Part shown: piece after piece, positions 12,305 to 25,582 of the stretch
How the letters are laid out: every line of letters begins with the position of its first letter
Numbering within the stretch: position 1 is the first letter of the stretch
Assembly: GCF_000003815.2 (NCBI RefSeq)
Contig: NC_049979.1
Location: 23,768,724 to 23,832,723 of the forward strand
Reading direction: 5' to 3'
DNA from: Branchiostoma floridae
Lineage: Eukaryota; Chordata; Leptocardii; Amphioxiformes; Branchiostomatidae
DNA length: 64,000 nucleotides
The notes under the pieces: model-generated
Database searches by the model: none
The model's input: the letters and a program-made list of their open reading frames with translations, nothing else
Told to the model about the DNA's origin: nothing
Made by a program: the position numbers and the translations under genes

Positions 12305-14300
12305 ATGGAGACAGAGTCCGTTCGCTCGGGCAACAGCAGCTACGTCAGCCACCGGTCGCACCGCAGCCGAGACAAGCACCGGGACAGAAAACGGCGCAGC
12401 CGGGGAGACCACAACCACAGCAGCTCCCTCCTGAAGGCTGACCGGTCGGTGACCATACAGACTCCACCACACAGCACCACTGGAGGGGGCGATGGGGAGG
12501 ATGGAGAGGAGGTCATCGAGGTTCAGATCCTGCCTCAGGTCAGTAGGCCAGCCTCCTTTCTTCTGTTGATGATACATGATGTATAGATATACTTTGTCCT
12601 ATAGTCAATGACAGCTTCAGTCACTCTGGTTTTATTCAGTGGTTGTAGCAAAGGACCAGGCGTTATGACACCCTTAATTAATGTTGAGCAGTTAATGAAG
12701 ATTAGACATCCAGGTATCAGTTTCTACGACTAGATAAGATAATGGAGGATGTTACTTTATTACATTTTGAGTGACCCAGTGATTAGTCCTATTGTAGTGA
12801 CACTGAAAAGTGATGGAACATCGGGACGTAATCTCTATATCTCAATGTATGTTATTTAGATACATCACAAGATCTATTGTATACTGTTTTCCTGTTCTCT
12901 GCCATGATCTTGACCTTAGTTTTGTTATGTTGCCCACCAGGATGATAACTGGGGGAGATAACACTACAGCCATCACCGGCACCAGCGAGCAGACGTCCAT
13001 GGAGGACATCTCCAGGATGGCCAAGGACATGGAGGACAGTATCGGGCTGGGCAGCATCCAGCACCTCGGGGTCGTCATTGCCACCATGTTGTCCTTTTTC
13101 GCCTTCCTCACTCCCATCGCCTTCGTAGTGCTTCCGCTGGTTCTGTGGAAGGAAACTCTGGACCCCTGTAACACCGTGTGCCATGGACTCTTCATCAGCT
13201 TTGCCTTCAAGCTGTTGATCCTGCTGATCGGTGCGTGGGCGCTGTTCTTCCGCAGGCCGAGGGTGGTCATGCCGCGCGTGTTCGTGTTCCGTTCCATGAT
13301 CATGGCCCTGGTGTTTGTGTACACGTTGTCCTACTGGCTCTTCTACGGAGTCCGCGTGTTAGACGAGCGCCCGTCCAACTACCAGGACATCGTGCAGTAC
13401 GCAGTCTCCCTGGTGGATGCACTGCTCTTCATTCACTACCTAGCAGTTATTCTAATCGAACTCAGGCACCTCAGGCCCCAGTTTATCGTCAAGGTAGTGA
13501 GGAATACCGACGGAGAAAACCGATTCTACCACGTGGGCCAGTTCAGCATACAGCGGGCCGCCGTGTGGCTCCTCGAGCAATATTACCGTGACTTCCCACC
13601 GTACAACCCCGCCCTGATGCACATACCCACACGTGCGCCCAAACAGCTCACCGGCTTCAAGTTCTACGACGTGGACGGGAACCCGGGTAACGCCTCGGCG
13701 TCACAAACGCGGGCCATGATCGCGGCGGCGGGGCGGCGTCACGAGTCGATCCACAAGGAGAGATACTACGAGGAACAAGAGTACGAGAGGAGGGTGAAGA
13801 AGAGAAGAGTGCGGTTTGTGTGTGCCACAGAAGAGGCATTTACGCATATCAAACGGCTAAGCGAGGAGCGCGGCCCGGCCGTACCCATGGATCCTCACGA
13901 GGCTGCGCAGGCGATCTTCCCGGCATTTGCCCGTCCCATGCAGAAATACCTGCGTGTAACCAAGCAGCAGCCTTACCACACCATGGACAGCATCCTCAAG
14001 CACCTTGCTTTCTGTATTGTACATGATTGTACCCCCAAGGCCTTCCTGGAGCGCTACCTGACACCAGGGCCCTCCATTCAGAACGAGAGCGAAATTCACA
14101 AGAAGCAAAAGTGGACTCTTGTGTCGGACCTTCCTCTCCACAACTCGCTGGAACCCGGCATGAGCTTTGCTCTCCGTGAACAGAGCTTCTCACTGCTGGT
14201 TACTGTCATGCGTATTCCAACCATCAAACTCAAGGAAGACTACCAAGATCCCAAGAGCAACAAGTTTGTACTCAGACTGCAGTCAGAAACCTCAGTCTAA
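12305..14300 (+). CDS. VANGL: Vang-like planar cell polarity membrane protein (Van Gogh/Strabismus, VANGL)
   Basis: Coding exons 12305-12538 and 12941-14300, intron 12539-12940 (GTCAGT donor, CCACCAG acceptor). The product, about 530 aa (human VANGL2 is 521), is a four-pass plasma-membrane protein of the core planar cell polarity pathway that partners Prickle. Visible: a Ser/Arg-rich N-terminus starting METESVRSG, like the family's MDTES with its kinase-target Ser cluster; [19 protein letters not shown] across the junction; four hydrophobic helices at roughly residues 120-145, 157-178, 190-210 and 227-248; a long cytoplasmic tail with [31 protein letters not shown] and PKAFLERYL; and the C-terminal PDZ-binding motif ETSV. 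The start at 12305 has good context (aaccATGG); an in-frame ATG 18 bp upstream is less family-like. Exon 2 begins out of frame because of one extra G in the run 12951-12955; without it the conserved DDNWGD is restored. A strong acceptor at 12248-12249 implies an upstream non-coding exon. Confidence 0.96.
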
Positions 14301-17300
14301 CTCACTGTACCCCTCCCCATCAACAGGCTAAGTTTAGAAGTGTGGTCTTAATTGTGATGTCAAGTTTGGCATAGTCTTGATTATGGACTGTCCCCCTTCC
14401 TCTGTGTGTAAGGAAAATGTTGTGGTCATGAAGGATATTTAAATTTGAACCCTGTGGTGGAATGTCATGTGGTAGGAGATGTACCTTGGTCTGTCACAAC
14501 TTGTTGATATTGTGTTAACAGATTTTGGCTTGTACGAGATGATTGTTTTCTAATTTGTTACAAAAAAGTAAGTAGTTGTTTACATATTAAAGAGTTCAGA
14601 ATGGCTATAGTATAATGTAGAGGATGTTAGTGTATTGGTACCGATAAGTAGACTTTTTTACTTGCACAATTCCTTGCACATCAGTGTTGACTTCTCAACA
14701 GTAGGAAACTAATATTTAATTGTGTGTTTTGATGAGTGTTGTAGGAAATGGATAGGTGGATGTCAGAACCCCCATAGAAGGCCCACACAGGCCAGTCTGG
14801 CACCTCTGTACATATATAATATAGTAGTCTCCAATTTTCCAAAACAGTTGTCATGATAGACCTGTTGTCTACTACTTAATTATTACAGTTCTTTGTTGGT
14901 TGTATGGTTAACAAAGCTCACTGAGACGGACGAAAGTTGGTTTTAAAACATCGGGCAACATGTACAGATGCGTAACAATATTAGTTTATCACCTTCGTGT
15001 TGTAAAGAAGGGAAAAATGGAAAAAAAAGGATGTAACCTTTGGAGATGCCAGTCAAAGTTCAGGTCATGTCCAAGTAGGGTTTCTACAGCAAAACTAGTT
15101 TTGCAGACTGTGCCTTCTGAGGTTTGTAGGCTTCTAAACTTAACTTTCCTACTTCAAATTGAATCAAAGGGTCCATTATTTTCACCTCTCCTCGAGTGAT
15201 TTCGTAAAAAAAAGAAAGTATATTTTCTAATGATAGGATCCGTTACATGGCATAATGCAAACTTTTCTACGATTTTTGAATCCCAGGATTGCTCAGATTT
15301 TTCATGGGACTCGTGTTGAGTCTACTTGTATATACGACTGCCCTGATGATCTAAACCAAAATAGGTTTCCTCCCTGACCACTAGCATAATGAAATGGTCT
15401 GCAATAATTTTGTGTCCCTAACATTAGTTTATTTACAAGTTTGAGAAATTAGTGATTTTAAATGGACGTTAAACTAGACTTGGATAATAGAATTCATGTC
15501 TGAAAAATGTTTTTACAGATTTGAAACCTTATTCTCTATGTTATAGAATTGTGATGAAAAGGGGAGGAAACCAATTTGAATATAGGTAAATTTGGTGTAA
15601 GGAACATGTGTAGAACACTGTATAGCTGTACTTAAAAGAGTATTGTGTAGTGATGAATATTTCCCTAGTGTGTACCCCCCCATCTGAGTTAGTCTCTGTG
15701 GCTGACATGATTTCATAACTCTTGCCCTGTAACTGATGAATAAAGATATCATACAGATCAGGACTGTCGGGTTTTATTATTACTACCTTCACCAAGGTTA
15801 TGTTTTCAATGCTATAGATGGATATTTTGTAGTGTGGTAGGTGTCAGGAAAACGAAATTCAAATTCAAAGCTTTCCACAGTACTGCCAAAGAAAAGCCTT
15901 ACTTGCCTTCCTAAAATAGGTACAGTGACTAAGTTTGTTAACTTGTAAAAGCATTGAGTCATGTTGGTCATATTAAACATTAGGTACTTAAGAAACTTTT
16001 ACCTGAAATCATGTCATATGAAAGCTTGTAGGAAATCGTATAACAGTAGAGGTAACTTTATTAAAATGACATAAAAAGCAAAGATGGTATTTATCAACCC
16101 ATATCAAGCTATGGGACCGGTGAGGTGAGAGAATATAGAGTTATCTGCGCTAGTCCATGTATACTGCCTAAAGTTGTGTGTCAAGTCGCCTTTAGGAGTC
16201 GGGTGAGCAGACAGTACAGGGCTTCCAGCTGTCAATCTTCTACACTCCCCAATATCATCAGGAGCATCTGAAATCAAGTGCAATCTGGAGGCTATTTACT
16301 AGACTGACAAGGTATGACCTGACCTGGACCTGCTGAACACAAACACCTACTCCTGACATTTCTTACTCACAGGTCAGTAATGCAGCTTCAACCTCCCAGA
16401 TTAAAGTGTACCAAACAAAAGGAGTTTTGTTAAGTTGTCATTACTGAACAGCGCATCATGGTAACCTTCAATTGTCATAAATCTGATGCATTTAAATACC
16501 ACCTTACTTGGCCCATGGGGCTAACCCCATTCTTTGAAAAAAGCATAACCAACTATTGAAATGGGAGTTCCTATTGTGTTTGTCTAACTGATAGACATAA
16601 TACAGTGTACATGAAGCACCCTGTCTATGTTTCAAGAAACCTGTTTACAGACTTGTTAGCCTGAAACATGGTCCCAAAATTATTTGGATGGATAGGACAA
16701 AAATAGGAGCTTGTGGTAAAGGTTATCAAGAGATGTGTCCAAATTTATTTAAATAGAGGGCTATACTGATAAACTTTTGTACTTGTATAACACGTCCACA
16801 AACTCAAATGTTCCACAGAAAAAAGGCATGCAAAGCCCCAAAACCAATCGGGTACAACAAAATCTTGTCTATCTGGACAGGTGGTAACCATATAGACTGG
16901 ATCAAAAAGTCACATCGGCCAGGTGGTCCTTATGTAGAGGTGGTCATTTGTACAATGTGGTCATCTGTAGGTTTGACTATACTGGTAGTCGAGGATGGTA
17001 AAACATCTAGACTTTGTGTTACCAGAGTCATACATTGTACATTGGCTATAAGAGTCATCACTATTTAAGTGTCTGTAATCACCAACTGTATGCCATTGGA
17101 TAGTCAAAGACCACTTACTACTCATTTCATTATTCAGGACATCACAGTGATCCCTTGTGAAGTCCAACAAATCCATTCCACATGAACATGGTAGCAGTGT
17201 GAGCTTGCGTGACCCACAGCATTTGGGGGAACAAAGGTAGGAATCTGATTCTAGCTGAGAAAAAGGTTCTTCTGACATGAACCTGTCAGGCAAGGATAAT

Positions 17301-19220
17301 GAAAGCCAGCTTGTGTTGATGTCAGTTTCCCGGCTGACTGGTGATGTACTGTGTATTCTAGTTGCTCTCCTGACATGTAGGGAACCAGGCTGTTGATATG
17401 CTGACCCATGAAGACACTCTTCAGAAGGTAACACCAGCTGCCCAACAAGGTTGAGCCAAGTGTCAGTCAGCCATGCTGAAGTCCTTCACACTGATGTACT
17501 ACTACTACTACCATGGCATCTCACACACCAGTTATTCAAGGTAACACCAAGGTTTATTGGCTGCCATGGCTAAAGTGGACAAAATGAGAAAATAAATGAG
17601 CCATAGGAGAAAGGGCATGGGAACAGACTTTTTTGCTATGTCACCATGACATTTTAAGCTGTTGGACAGTTTATCATAGTCAAGTATGATATTCTGGGCT
17701 GACATTGTTGGATAACACAGTTGAATGTGAGAAATGTGCAAGGCTGTTCAGTTTTCATGGTGATCCCTTCATGGCAAACTTAAAGCTGTCGCAAAATTTT
17801 TGTTCAGTCTTCCTCCTGCATTGTATTAGCATTGTATTAGCATTGTATGTGCATATATGTACTATACATTGTACAGTATCATGATGTGTTGGAGGAACCT
17901 GTTTTGATGAAAATGAAGGTATACTTACACAAGGCTTTGCAATCTTCAATCAATGAATACTTTTACTCAATGAATAATTTTACTTAAATTCATTGTACTT
18001 TGCAACTATTTCTAGTTTTGTATCAAGTACAGTATATTCAAAGTGCTACATGCAGTACATACAATGTAACAGATGTGTTGCAAAGAGTTCCTGATGGAAG
18101 ACCCAATATCATATTTTTCTGCAATGGAGGATTTTTCTAATGTTATTGTAATATCTTCTTCTGAGTTAGGCAGTACCCTCACTTGTGCATGTTAGCTTCT
18201 TTAATTGGCATAAACAACCTTGGGAGTTGTCACCACAGAGGAATGTGATGTGGATATCAGTTTCTTGTGGAAAGACAGCACAATTTGACCCCACAGAGCC
18301 AAGCATTTACATTGTAGGCAATAATGAGTCATAGGAGAAATCGCAATGGCTTTGGTGAGGATTTTCATGAAGACAAATGTTTGTAAAAGTTGTGCCTTAA
18401 AAGATTTTTCATCTCGGGCAGACTAGAATCAAAGCATAGTCAACTAGTTTGCAATTGGGATGAAATATTATACACCAAGTAGCAAAACAGAGAACAATGA
18501 TTCACATCCAATCACTGCATCTTTTTATGCATAAATTGTCCCTAGGTATAGTTAAGCCACTAAAGCTTCAGTTGAGACTCTCAATCTTGTTGTTTGTTGA
18601 AATAAAACACTGACAAGCCACAGGACTCAGTTCCCATACACACTGCACTTGACTGTTTATTTGAATTGTGTGGTTTGAAAAAAATTGTGACGTAAATTGA
18701 AAACATGACTCACAAAGCAAGCATCAAGTTGGAAGACAAATTCCTTACCGTACAAAACAAAATTGATGCAAAGTTGTCTGGGAACAACCTGACATTTGAA
18801 GAACCAGTCCTATAAACCCGGAAAAGCATAGTACTTGATATAGAGTATCTAAGTATGGAAAAAAACTTTGAATAGATGTTGTAAATCTTAAAACTTTCAC
18901 AGTGCTTTAATTTTGGCGCCAGTGCAAAGACACATTTTCAATGTATAACTAACTGTATCACGGTCATACTTTTTTCAACTGCAAATTCAAAACAGTATGA
19001 AAACCAAAACAAACTTGAAAGTGTTATTCGCAATACTAAGTCACAGATAATACACATGAGTTTTACAGATATCTTCATGGCACATCATTCATGCTTTCTT
19101 AGGTTTGAAGTTGAAGAAATCTCCAGTCTCCTCCCTCTGGTCTGGACCATGAGCCTGCAGTGAGTCAGGTGTCCAATGGGAACTCCTGTCAAAGTCAGAT
19201 GTCCAATGGGAACTCCTGTC
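14301..19220. other. Convergent interval between Vang and HSF2BP
   Basis: It holds the 3' UTRs of both genes. No conserved frame was found. A fragment at about 16918-16962 (GGTGGTCCTTATGTAGAGG) resembles 22288-22318, a minor dispersed repeat. Confidence 0.6.
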
Positions 19221-19249
19221 TCAGATGTCCAATGGGAACGCCTGTCTCA
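19169..19249. repeat. HSF2BP: Tandem triplication at the HSF2BP stop codon
   Basis: GTCCAATGGGAACTCCTGTC occurs at 19171-19190 and 19201-19220, and once more with one change from 19227. The last copy encodes the final residues before the stop (FPLDI-stop), so the repeat runs from coding sequence into the 3' UTR. Confidence 0.85.
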
Positions 19250-22200
19250 GGGACTGCACCTCCTCCTTCAGCTCAGCTGCTGCAGCCTGGAGCTGGGGAA
19301 CAGGAGGGAAGCAGGTGGTCTGCTGGCTAATAGGGTTGTTGACTAAAAATCTACAGGTTTGGGTATGAATCCATAGCAGGCTCCAATGTTGTGCCCTTGA
19401 GAAATGCACTTATTTACATACACAGGAAAATGATACAAAATCAAATCATTATCAAATGATCTTCGATGATCAGCTTTACATACATTTGTTTCTTAACCCT
19501 TTTCCTGCTACCTAACCCTGTAACCAATACAAATTTTTATGTCAAAAGGCTACTTGAGGAGGGAGAGAGTTAACCTGGCTTACCTCAGGATTCCTGTCAT
19601 TTACAAGTTGTTGCAGTAGTTCCACAGATATCTGTGTGGAGATAAAATGTTAGCGTCATTCAAAATACATGTCTTTAAAAATCAGCGAGGATTTTTAGAA
19701 TAATCATTACATGTATCATTACACATGTGCAGTTTCATCAGTCTGCTATAATCAAAGGAAATGGGTCAGGGGAAGTGTTAATTGAACTACTCTGAGACTT
19801 ATATTCCTCAGTGTCCACTAGGGATGTATGCCTAATTTGGTACAGGTACCAGGTACAGAGGTTTAGATATATGCTGTACTTGAACAATTTAATAAAGTAA
19901 CATGTGGTCTTCAAGGATGTAAGATACAGGAATAAATTTTTTATCTAGACTTCATAAATATACAAAGAATAAATGCTTTGGAGAGGATCTCTGATAAAAA
20001 AATGGTGCTGATTTCAAGAACCATACTCTTTTTTTGTGAGAAAATGATTAGAAATGTACACACTTGATGTTTCAATAATCTGGACCTTTACCTTAAAAAT
20101 TTTCTCGTTCGGTACTGGGTACCGGTACACTTCTTTAGTCTCAAATATGTACTATACCTTAGTAGATGAACCAAAAGTGTCATGTGTTCCCAGTACAGTA
20201 CTTACAGTCTGCGTGGCCTCCTGCAGCAGTGCAGGTGTAGTGGGTTCCTCTATCAGGGACTGCAGGAGTCTCACACAGTGTAGTCTGTTCTCACTCACTA
20301 CCTCCTCTACAGGGGACCAATCAAAATCCAACAATGACAGAAGGAAGCACCAAAATCTGCCTACCAGTAATTATGCTTGTCACTTCGATAAATACGTTGA
20401 GAAAATATGAATTAGTACGTTGAGAAAATGTGCTTCACTCAAACTTCATACAGTGAGGTTGAATGTTCATGTCTGGATGAGTCAATGTACAGTTTACAAA
20501 TTACCAAAGTTCATTTATGTTAGATACAATTATGAGGCTTTGTCATGTTCAAGTGTTTTTTCCCAGTTACTAGTATATGCACATCACATGTACATTGTGT
20601 ACCAATGCCTATTGCCTGTTCATTCTAGTGAGCTGAAGAAGAGTGATGGAATCGTCACTCAAAATGTCTGGAGGGTAATCTTCATATCTTATCCAGTTCT
20701 AGAGATTGATTTGTACATTTTGAATAATGTACAGTGAGGGTAAGAGATAATTCTGGTATTCCTAAATTGCTTTTGGTATACCATGACGTTCAGATGATGT
20801 ATTTGTAGTAACTGTTGTACCTTGTACCAGCCAAGCCAAGAGTCCGATGAAGCCCTGCCTGGTGCTGAGGTACTGCAGACCCTTCTGGTTAATGCTGAGG
20901 TTGTACAGAGCCATGAGAACCAGGCTGGGCAAGGACATAAAGAAACACTTCAGACTAGCCTTACATTATAACATTACCATGGCATTCAGTCTATCGTCGT
21001 TCTTTAGCTAAGCTTTCTTGGGTGCAGATTGGGCTGTATGCAGCTGGGTAATCTAAAGCACCCGGTGGTTGTTTTGTGCAGTAGGAGTTTTGGCAACCGG
21101 GTGCAAAAAGATTACCCCGGCAGCATAGAGGATCATCTGCCAAAAGAGAGCCTGGCCAATCCACAGTAGACAGGATACCAGGCTAGCCTAACATCAAATA
21201 TTTTGTCAACATTGTGGAAATGGACAGAATGTCTATATAGTATTTTGGATACCACATAGTGTGATATGTAATACAAAATAAAATGTATACATAGTTAGCC
21301 TAATCTCCCTTTGTCTAGTTAATGCATATTAGATAAAGCACCCACACCCCCTTCCCTTATTTCCCTACTTTCTGAGCTGGTCACATGTCCCGATGGGAGC
21401 CTCGGACAGGCAGCTGACCAGGACATCCACCACGGAGCGTCCAGCTGGACAGGACATCAGGAAGTCACGGCCGTAGGCTGATGCAGCAATGTCTGTATGG
21501 GATAGAATCATATATAGCCTTTAGAAACTCTTGATATGACATGTTATTGGCTGAGAACAAACCTCAAAGAGATGACCAAGGACAGGCAGTGTTACGGACA
21601 GTAGGAAACTACAGGAGCTAGTGATTAACAGGAAACAGTGTAGAGTGTTGAAAAATGATTGAGTGTTGGACTGGACCACTGCAGCAGCAGCTTCTAACAA
21701 CAGACTACAACTATTGTCTTACTCTTATCAAGCAGTACCCTCTAACAGCTATATCAAACTTTTTGGAAGTAAACTTAATTTTAGTATGTTGCTAAGATAA
21801 ACTACAATGTAAGACACCCCCTTTATTTAATGAATTTACCATTCTACAGTGTTACTAACCTTGTTTTATTGTCAAATTCATTAGAATTTCTTTAATTTTT
21901 CAATTTCTTCAATTTTAAACATTGTCCAGCACTTAAGAAATGTTAAACTTGGTTTTAAGCTAAACAGATGTGTTGCAACTGGCACCATAACCATAATTGG
22001 GTTAGGCCCAGTCTGTTGAAGTAATTTTGGGTACAGACAGTTTGGGGAAATCTCCATTAATAAGCTTTCTGTATGCTAATCCCTTTTTTGTCTGCCTCCA
22101 TTGAAACCCCTGCAGGGGTATTTGTCTGAGGCACTGTTATTGACTGGTAATTTACTTCTAATTTTCCCTTAGTAATTGGATTGGTATACTTATGCAGATA

Positions 22201-25200
22201 CAGTCAAAACTGCCCAAGAAGACGATGCTTGATGCGTCAATGGGACAAATTATCAAAGGGACCACCAAAAAGTGGTTGCATTGTCCAGGTGGTCCTTATA
22301 TAGAGGTAGTCACTTGTACAAGAATGACTGAACTCGCTGTATTTAAGTAAGTGGTCTATACAGTAGATGACTACAGGTAAACAATCAGCCTGGTAACCAT
22401 ACCATTGGGAGCTCGCCACTTTCTGGGTGCTAAGAGTTTTGCCTGCCCGCCCTGTTCATTACTAGCCTGGAATCCAGCCGTATTGTGCTCTGGTCGCTCC
22501 CCTGCGGTACGCTTCCTGCCAATACGACTGGCCTTCGTTACCATTCGAACGATCGGCATTTGAATATTCGCAAAGATTTTATGCGAGATTTCTGATTGGC
22601 TGAATTATGGATGGTTCAAGCGCTCGTTAGAACAGCCGTTCCATTATCATCAACATGACCGCTGCGTCAGACGTTCATAATGCCTGAACTACCCAGCAAA
22701 TTACCCGGAATTTCTTCACTAAAACGAGCAAACAAAGACCTTAGAGGCTTTTCTCAACGGAAAGGATGTTTGAATAGCGCTATTGCCAACCGAGTGCGGC
22801 AAGAGTTTGATTTATCAGATCGTTCCAATAGTCTCGAAGAAGATGGGTCGTTGATGATGATAGAACGCCTGTTCGAACGAGCGCTTGAACCATCCAAACA
22901 GAAATCTCGCAGAAAATCTCTGCGAATATTCAAATGCCGATCGTTCGAATGGTAACGAAGGCCAGACGTATTGGCAGGAAGCGTACCGAAGGGGAGCGAC
23001 CAGAGCACAATACGGCTGGATTCCAGGCTAGTTCATTACTGCAGCCACTGGGGAATGTTTTATGGGGTTGGTTGAGTTACATTGAAGCTCCCCTCAAAAT
23101 TTTCAAATTCATAACCCTGAAAAACACTATTTCCTGCATCTTGAGGGTCAAATTTGATAACACAAAGTCATTTTTTTTACCTTTGTTACAAAACAACAGG
23201 AAAGTTCCCTTCACTAGTTGAAGCACAGCATAGGAGCCCAAATCACAGGATCATGAGGATAGGGGCTCAAATCACAGCATAGGGTATCCAAATCACAGCA
23301 TAGGGGCCTGCTAATGCAAAAAAGGCCTGTTGACAACACAGCTGCCCAAAATATACTAGTTCTTACTGGTGACTGTTCCAGCGAGTGCCAGGACAAACAG
23401 AACCTCCTGTGAGTCTTCCTTCGGTGGTTCTCTCTCCCTGCAGTCAGTCACATAGCTCTGTACTGTCTCCCCTACAAGCTGTAGGAACTCAGACACCATG
23501 GACTGGACAAAACATTAATGTCACATCTAATGTCACTCACGAGTGCATTTTTAATGCTATTCAAAACAACTAGTATGATGACCAAATATTAAATGCAAAG
23601 ACTGGCTTCTTAAAGGTGGGGCAGAATTATGCCCCTAAAACTTCTTCTATAATAAGTTATTAGTGGTTCAAGGACATTATATAATGTCCTGGAGTGGATG
23701 TACTGTATTTTGAAATTAATCTCCAAGCAGATGTAAAAAGGGAAAATTGCATGCTTGAACAGGACAAAAACATACTAACAAAAATATAAACGATTAGACC
23801 TTTTAGACAGCATCCGCAGCCGTCGAGTCACTAACTGTGGAAGTTATCAAAGACAACTCATCCAGTTGCTTGAGTATCTTTTGTATTGAGCATATTTTCA
23901 ATAATTTGGTTGTAAAAGCATATTAAAAATCTCCAGTAACAGCCTGTGTGGTCTGGCCTCCTGGGTAGATCCCTAATGCGACTTTTACCTTTCTGTTAAT
24001 TTTTATTGAAAAAAATATTGATGTTTGATATTTCTATCGTTCCTTTCAGCAAAGTGTTAATCAGAGAGATTCATTTCGATCATGTGATTATAACAGGAAA
24101 GCTGTACATAAAAGCTTGCATTCATAGATCATAATAAACTTTGGATATTGCAGATTTAAAAAATCCATGGTAGCACAGGTCCCTCTCGGTGATACAAACG
24201 GCCCTGTACCATACACTACTCGAGCTGCTCACCCCTTTCAGCATGGCGTCCACACACTCCGGACTCCTGGACACTCTCCACAGCAGGGTACAGCTGGCTG
24301 CCCCCACACGGGCGCTGTACCCTGCCTGGTCAGTCAGACTCTTCTTCAGCTGGCCTAACTCCAGCTTCAGACTGGACATCTCCTATCCAACAGGGATGGG
24401 GGAGTTAGATTCCATCTGGGAACGTCATGTGACGTCACAGTGTACACAGCAGCAGGTTTGCGAAAAATCATTATGAGAAGTAAACAGTGCATAATCAAAC
24501 TTAATGAAATATGACCTCTCTAACAACAGTTGAGCTTGAAGACTTTTGCACAACAAGCCACACCTCCTTTTCTCTCTCCCTCTCTGATTGGCTGGCCTGG
24601 AAACGCGACTTCCAGTGGTCGACATCCTGCTGCAACTGGTCTGTGTGACAGTGCACCTCCGACAACTCTGGGGGGAGGAATAAACTTTAAGGAACATGTC
24701 AAGGAGGTTAAATCTTTATTCACCTTCCTTGGTAATGTTAACAGTTTCCCAAGGGAGCACATTATATGAATAACGTTAACGTTAAATCAACAGGGTTAGG
24801 GTGTTTTCCATTCCCTTAATTTAGAGTTGATGACCATCAAGCTATGTGCCTGACCAATGGAAGAGTTGCTAACTTGACAAAGTCAGGCCAACATCATGAC
24901 AACAATAGGTAAGCAGTGCCCCTTGGACAGTGGCATAAACATTTCCATGCAATTAATTAAGATAATGCTTATGTACAGTGCAGTGTTAGTGTTGAACTCT
25001 TTCAAACAAATGACTTGTTGATGTTACATTAACGTTAGATCTTTTCCCTCGAAACAATACGGAAGACTAAGAAGACCACGAAATCTAGAAGTGCGGTTGC
25101 CTGCCTTGTTGAAGCTTGTCCAGGATGTGGTAAGACTGCAGCAGTTCGGAGTTCAGAACCTTGGGCAGGAACTCCTTCATTTGTCGGACCTCTGCAGATA

Positions 25201-25582
25201 GTTTCTGTAGATCTGTCCTTTTTATGGTGACAAGGTCGGCGTGCTCACCCTGGAAAAATAACAATGACTTAACGTTAATGCTAAGCTGAAACTGTGAAAT
25301 GGAAAGTTTCAGCTTAGCATTGGAATGAATAACGGTAAACATATGACGGGGCAAGTTACTGACTGGAATAACATCAACATCGACCAGTGATACAGTCGTT
25401 TGAACCCTCTACAACGAGCGGATACGGCCTTAACGTCATATATATTTGGTTTGAAATGGAACCACGTGGCTTCAGGCTGAATGTAGTTTTCGATGTCTAC
25501 GGAAAACCGTTGCAAACAGAGTTTGATGCACCGCTAACAGTTGATTTCTCACCTTTTCGGAATTCCCGCCACCGGACGCCAT
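19221..25582 (-). CDS. HSF2BP: Heat shock factor 2-binding protein / BRCA2 localiser (HSF2BP, MEILB2)
   Basis: Ten exons in transcription order: 25582-25553, 25249-25105, 24667-24564, 24382-24233, 23502-23367, 21492-21369, 20924-20821, 20306-20206, 19631-19584, 19292-19221. They total 1014 nt, giving 337 aa against 334 in human, and all phases close. Known role of the family: binds HSF2, and binds BRCA2 to load recombinases at meiotic breaks. Visible: a short start MASGGGNSEK; the N-terminal helical block DLQKLSAEVRQMKEFLPKVL matching the family's DLERLTTEV..FLPRIL; a coiled coil; YSARVGAASCTLLWRVS matching YCTEMGAAACTLLWGVS; then an armadillo-like helical region with ALAGTVTNIAASAYGRDFL and ALYNLSINQKGLQYLS; and a Glu/Leu-rich C-terminus. 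Intron 2 appears to use a GC donor (AAG|GCAGGC at 25104-25103), the only choice I found that keeps frame and homology. The last exon lies in a small tandem repeat. Confidence 0.93.
19300..19425 (+). repeat. tRNA-derived SINE remnant
   Basis: A weak B-box-like GGTATGAATCC is followed by TTGTGCCCTTGAGAAATGCACTT, similar to the TTGTGTCC..GGAAA..CAC body seen at 61700-61965 and 49560. It lies in the last intron of HSF2BP. Confidence 0.35.
21040..21124. repeat. Imperfect foldback, about 28-bp arms
   Basis: GCAGCTGGGTAATCTAAAGC plus ACCCGGT is mirrored by ACCGGGTGC...GATTACCCCGGCAGC. It lies in HSF2BP intron 6 and is probably a small MITE remnant. No clear target duplication was found. Confidence 0.5.
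22463..23030. mobile_element. 568-bp long-TIR element with perfect 9-bp target duplication (MuDR/MULE-like)
   Basis: Flanked by GTTCATTAC at 22454-22462 and 23031-23039. The ends begin TAGCCTGGAATCCAGCCG, and the arms stay matched with few mismatches for about 165 bp each side. A 9-bp duplication with long arms is the profile of MuDR-type elements; the assignment is by structure only. The centre (about 22635-22865) contains a 91-aa frame (22680-22955) running into the right arm, not recognisable as transposase. It sits in HSF2BP intron 5 and looks young because the arms and duplication are intact. Confidence 0.88.
23221..23310. repeat. Short degenerate tandem repeat (AAATCACAGCATAGG-like)
   Basis: Three to four imperfect copies of a unit of about 25-30 bp containing AAATCACAGCATAGG. 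It lies in HSF2BP intron 5 just downstream of exon 5. A related single copy appears near 35340. Confidence 0.6.
25277..25331. repeat. Perfect 17-bp hairpin in HSF2BP intron 1
   Basis: AATGCTAAGCTGAAACT at 25277-25293 is the exact reverse complement of 25315-25331, with a 21-nt loop. It is close to the first exon. Confidence 0.8.
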
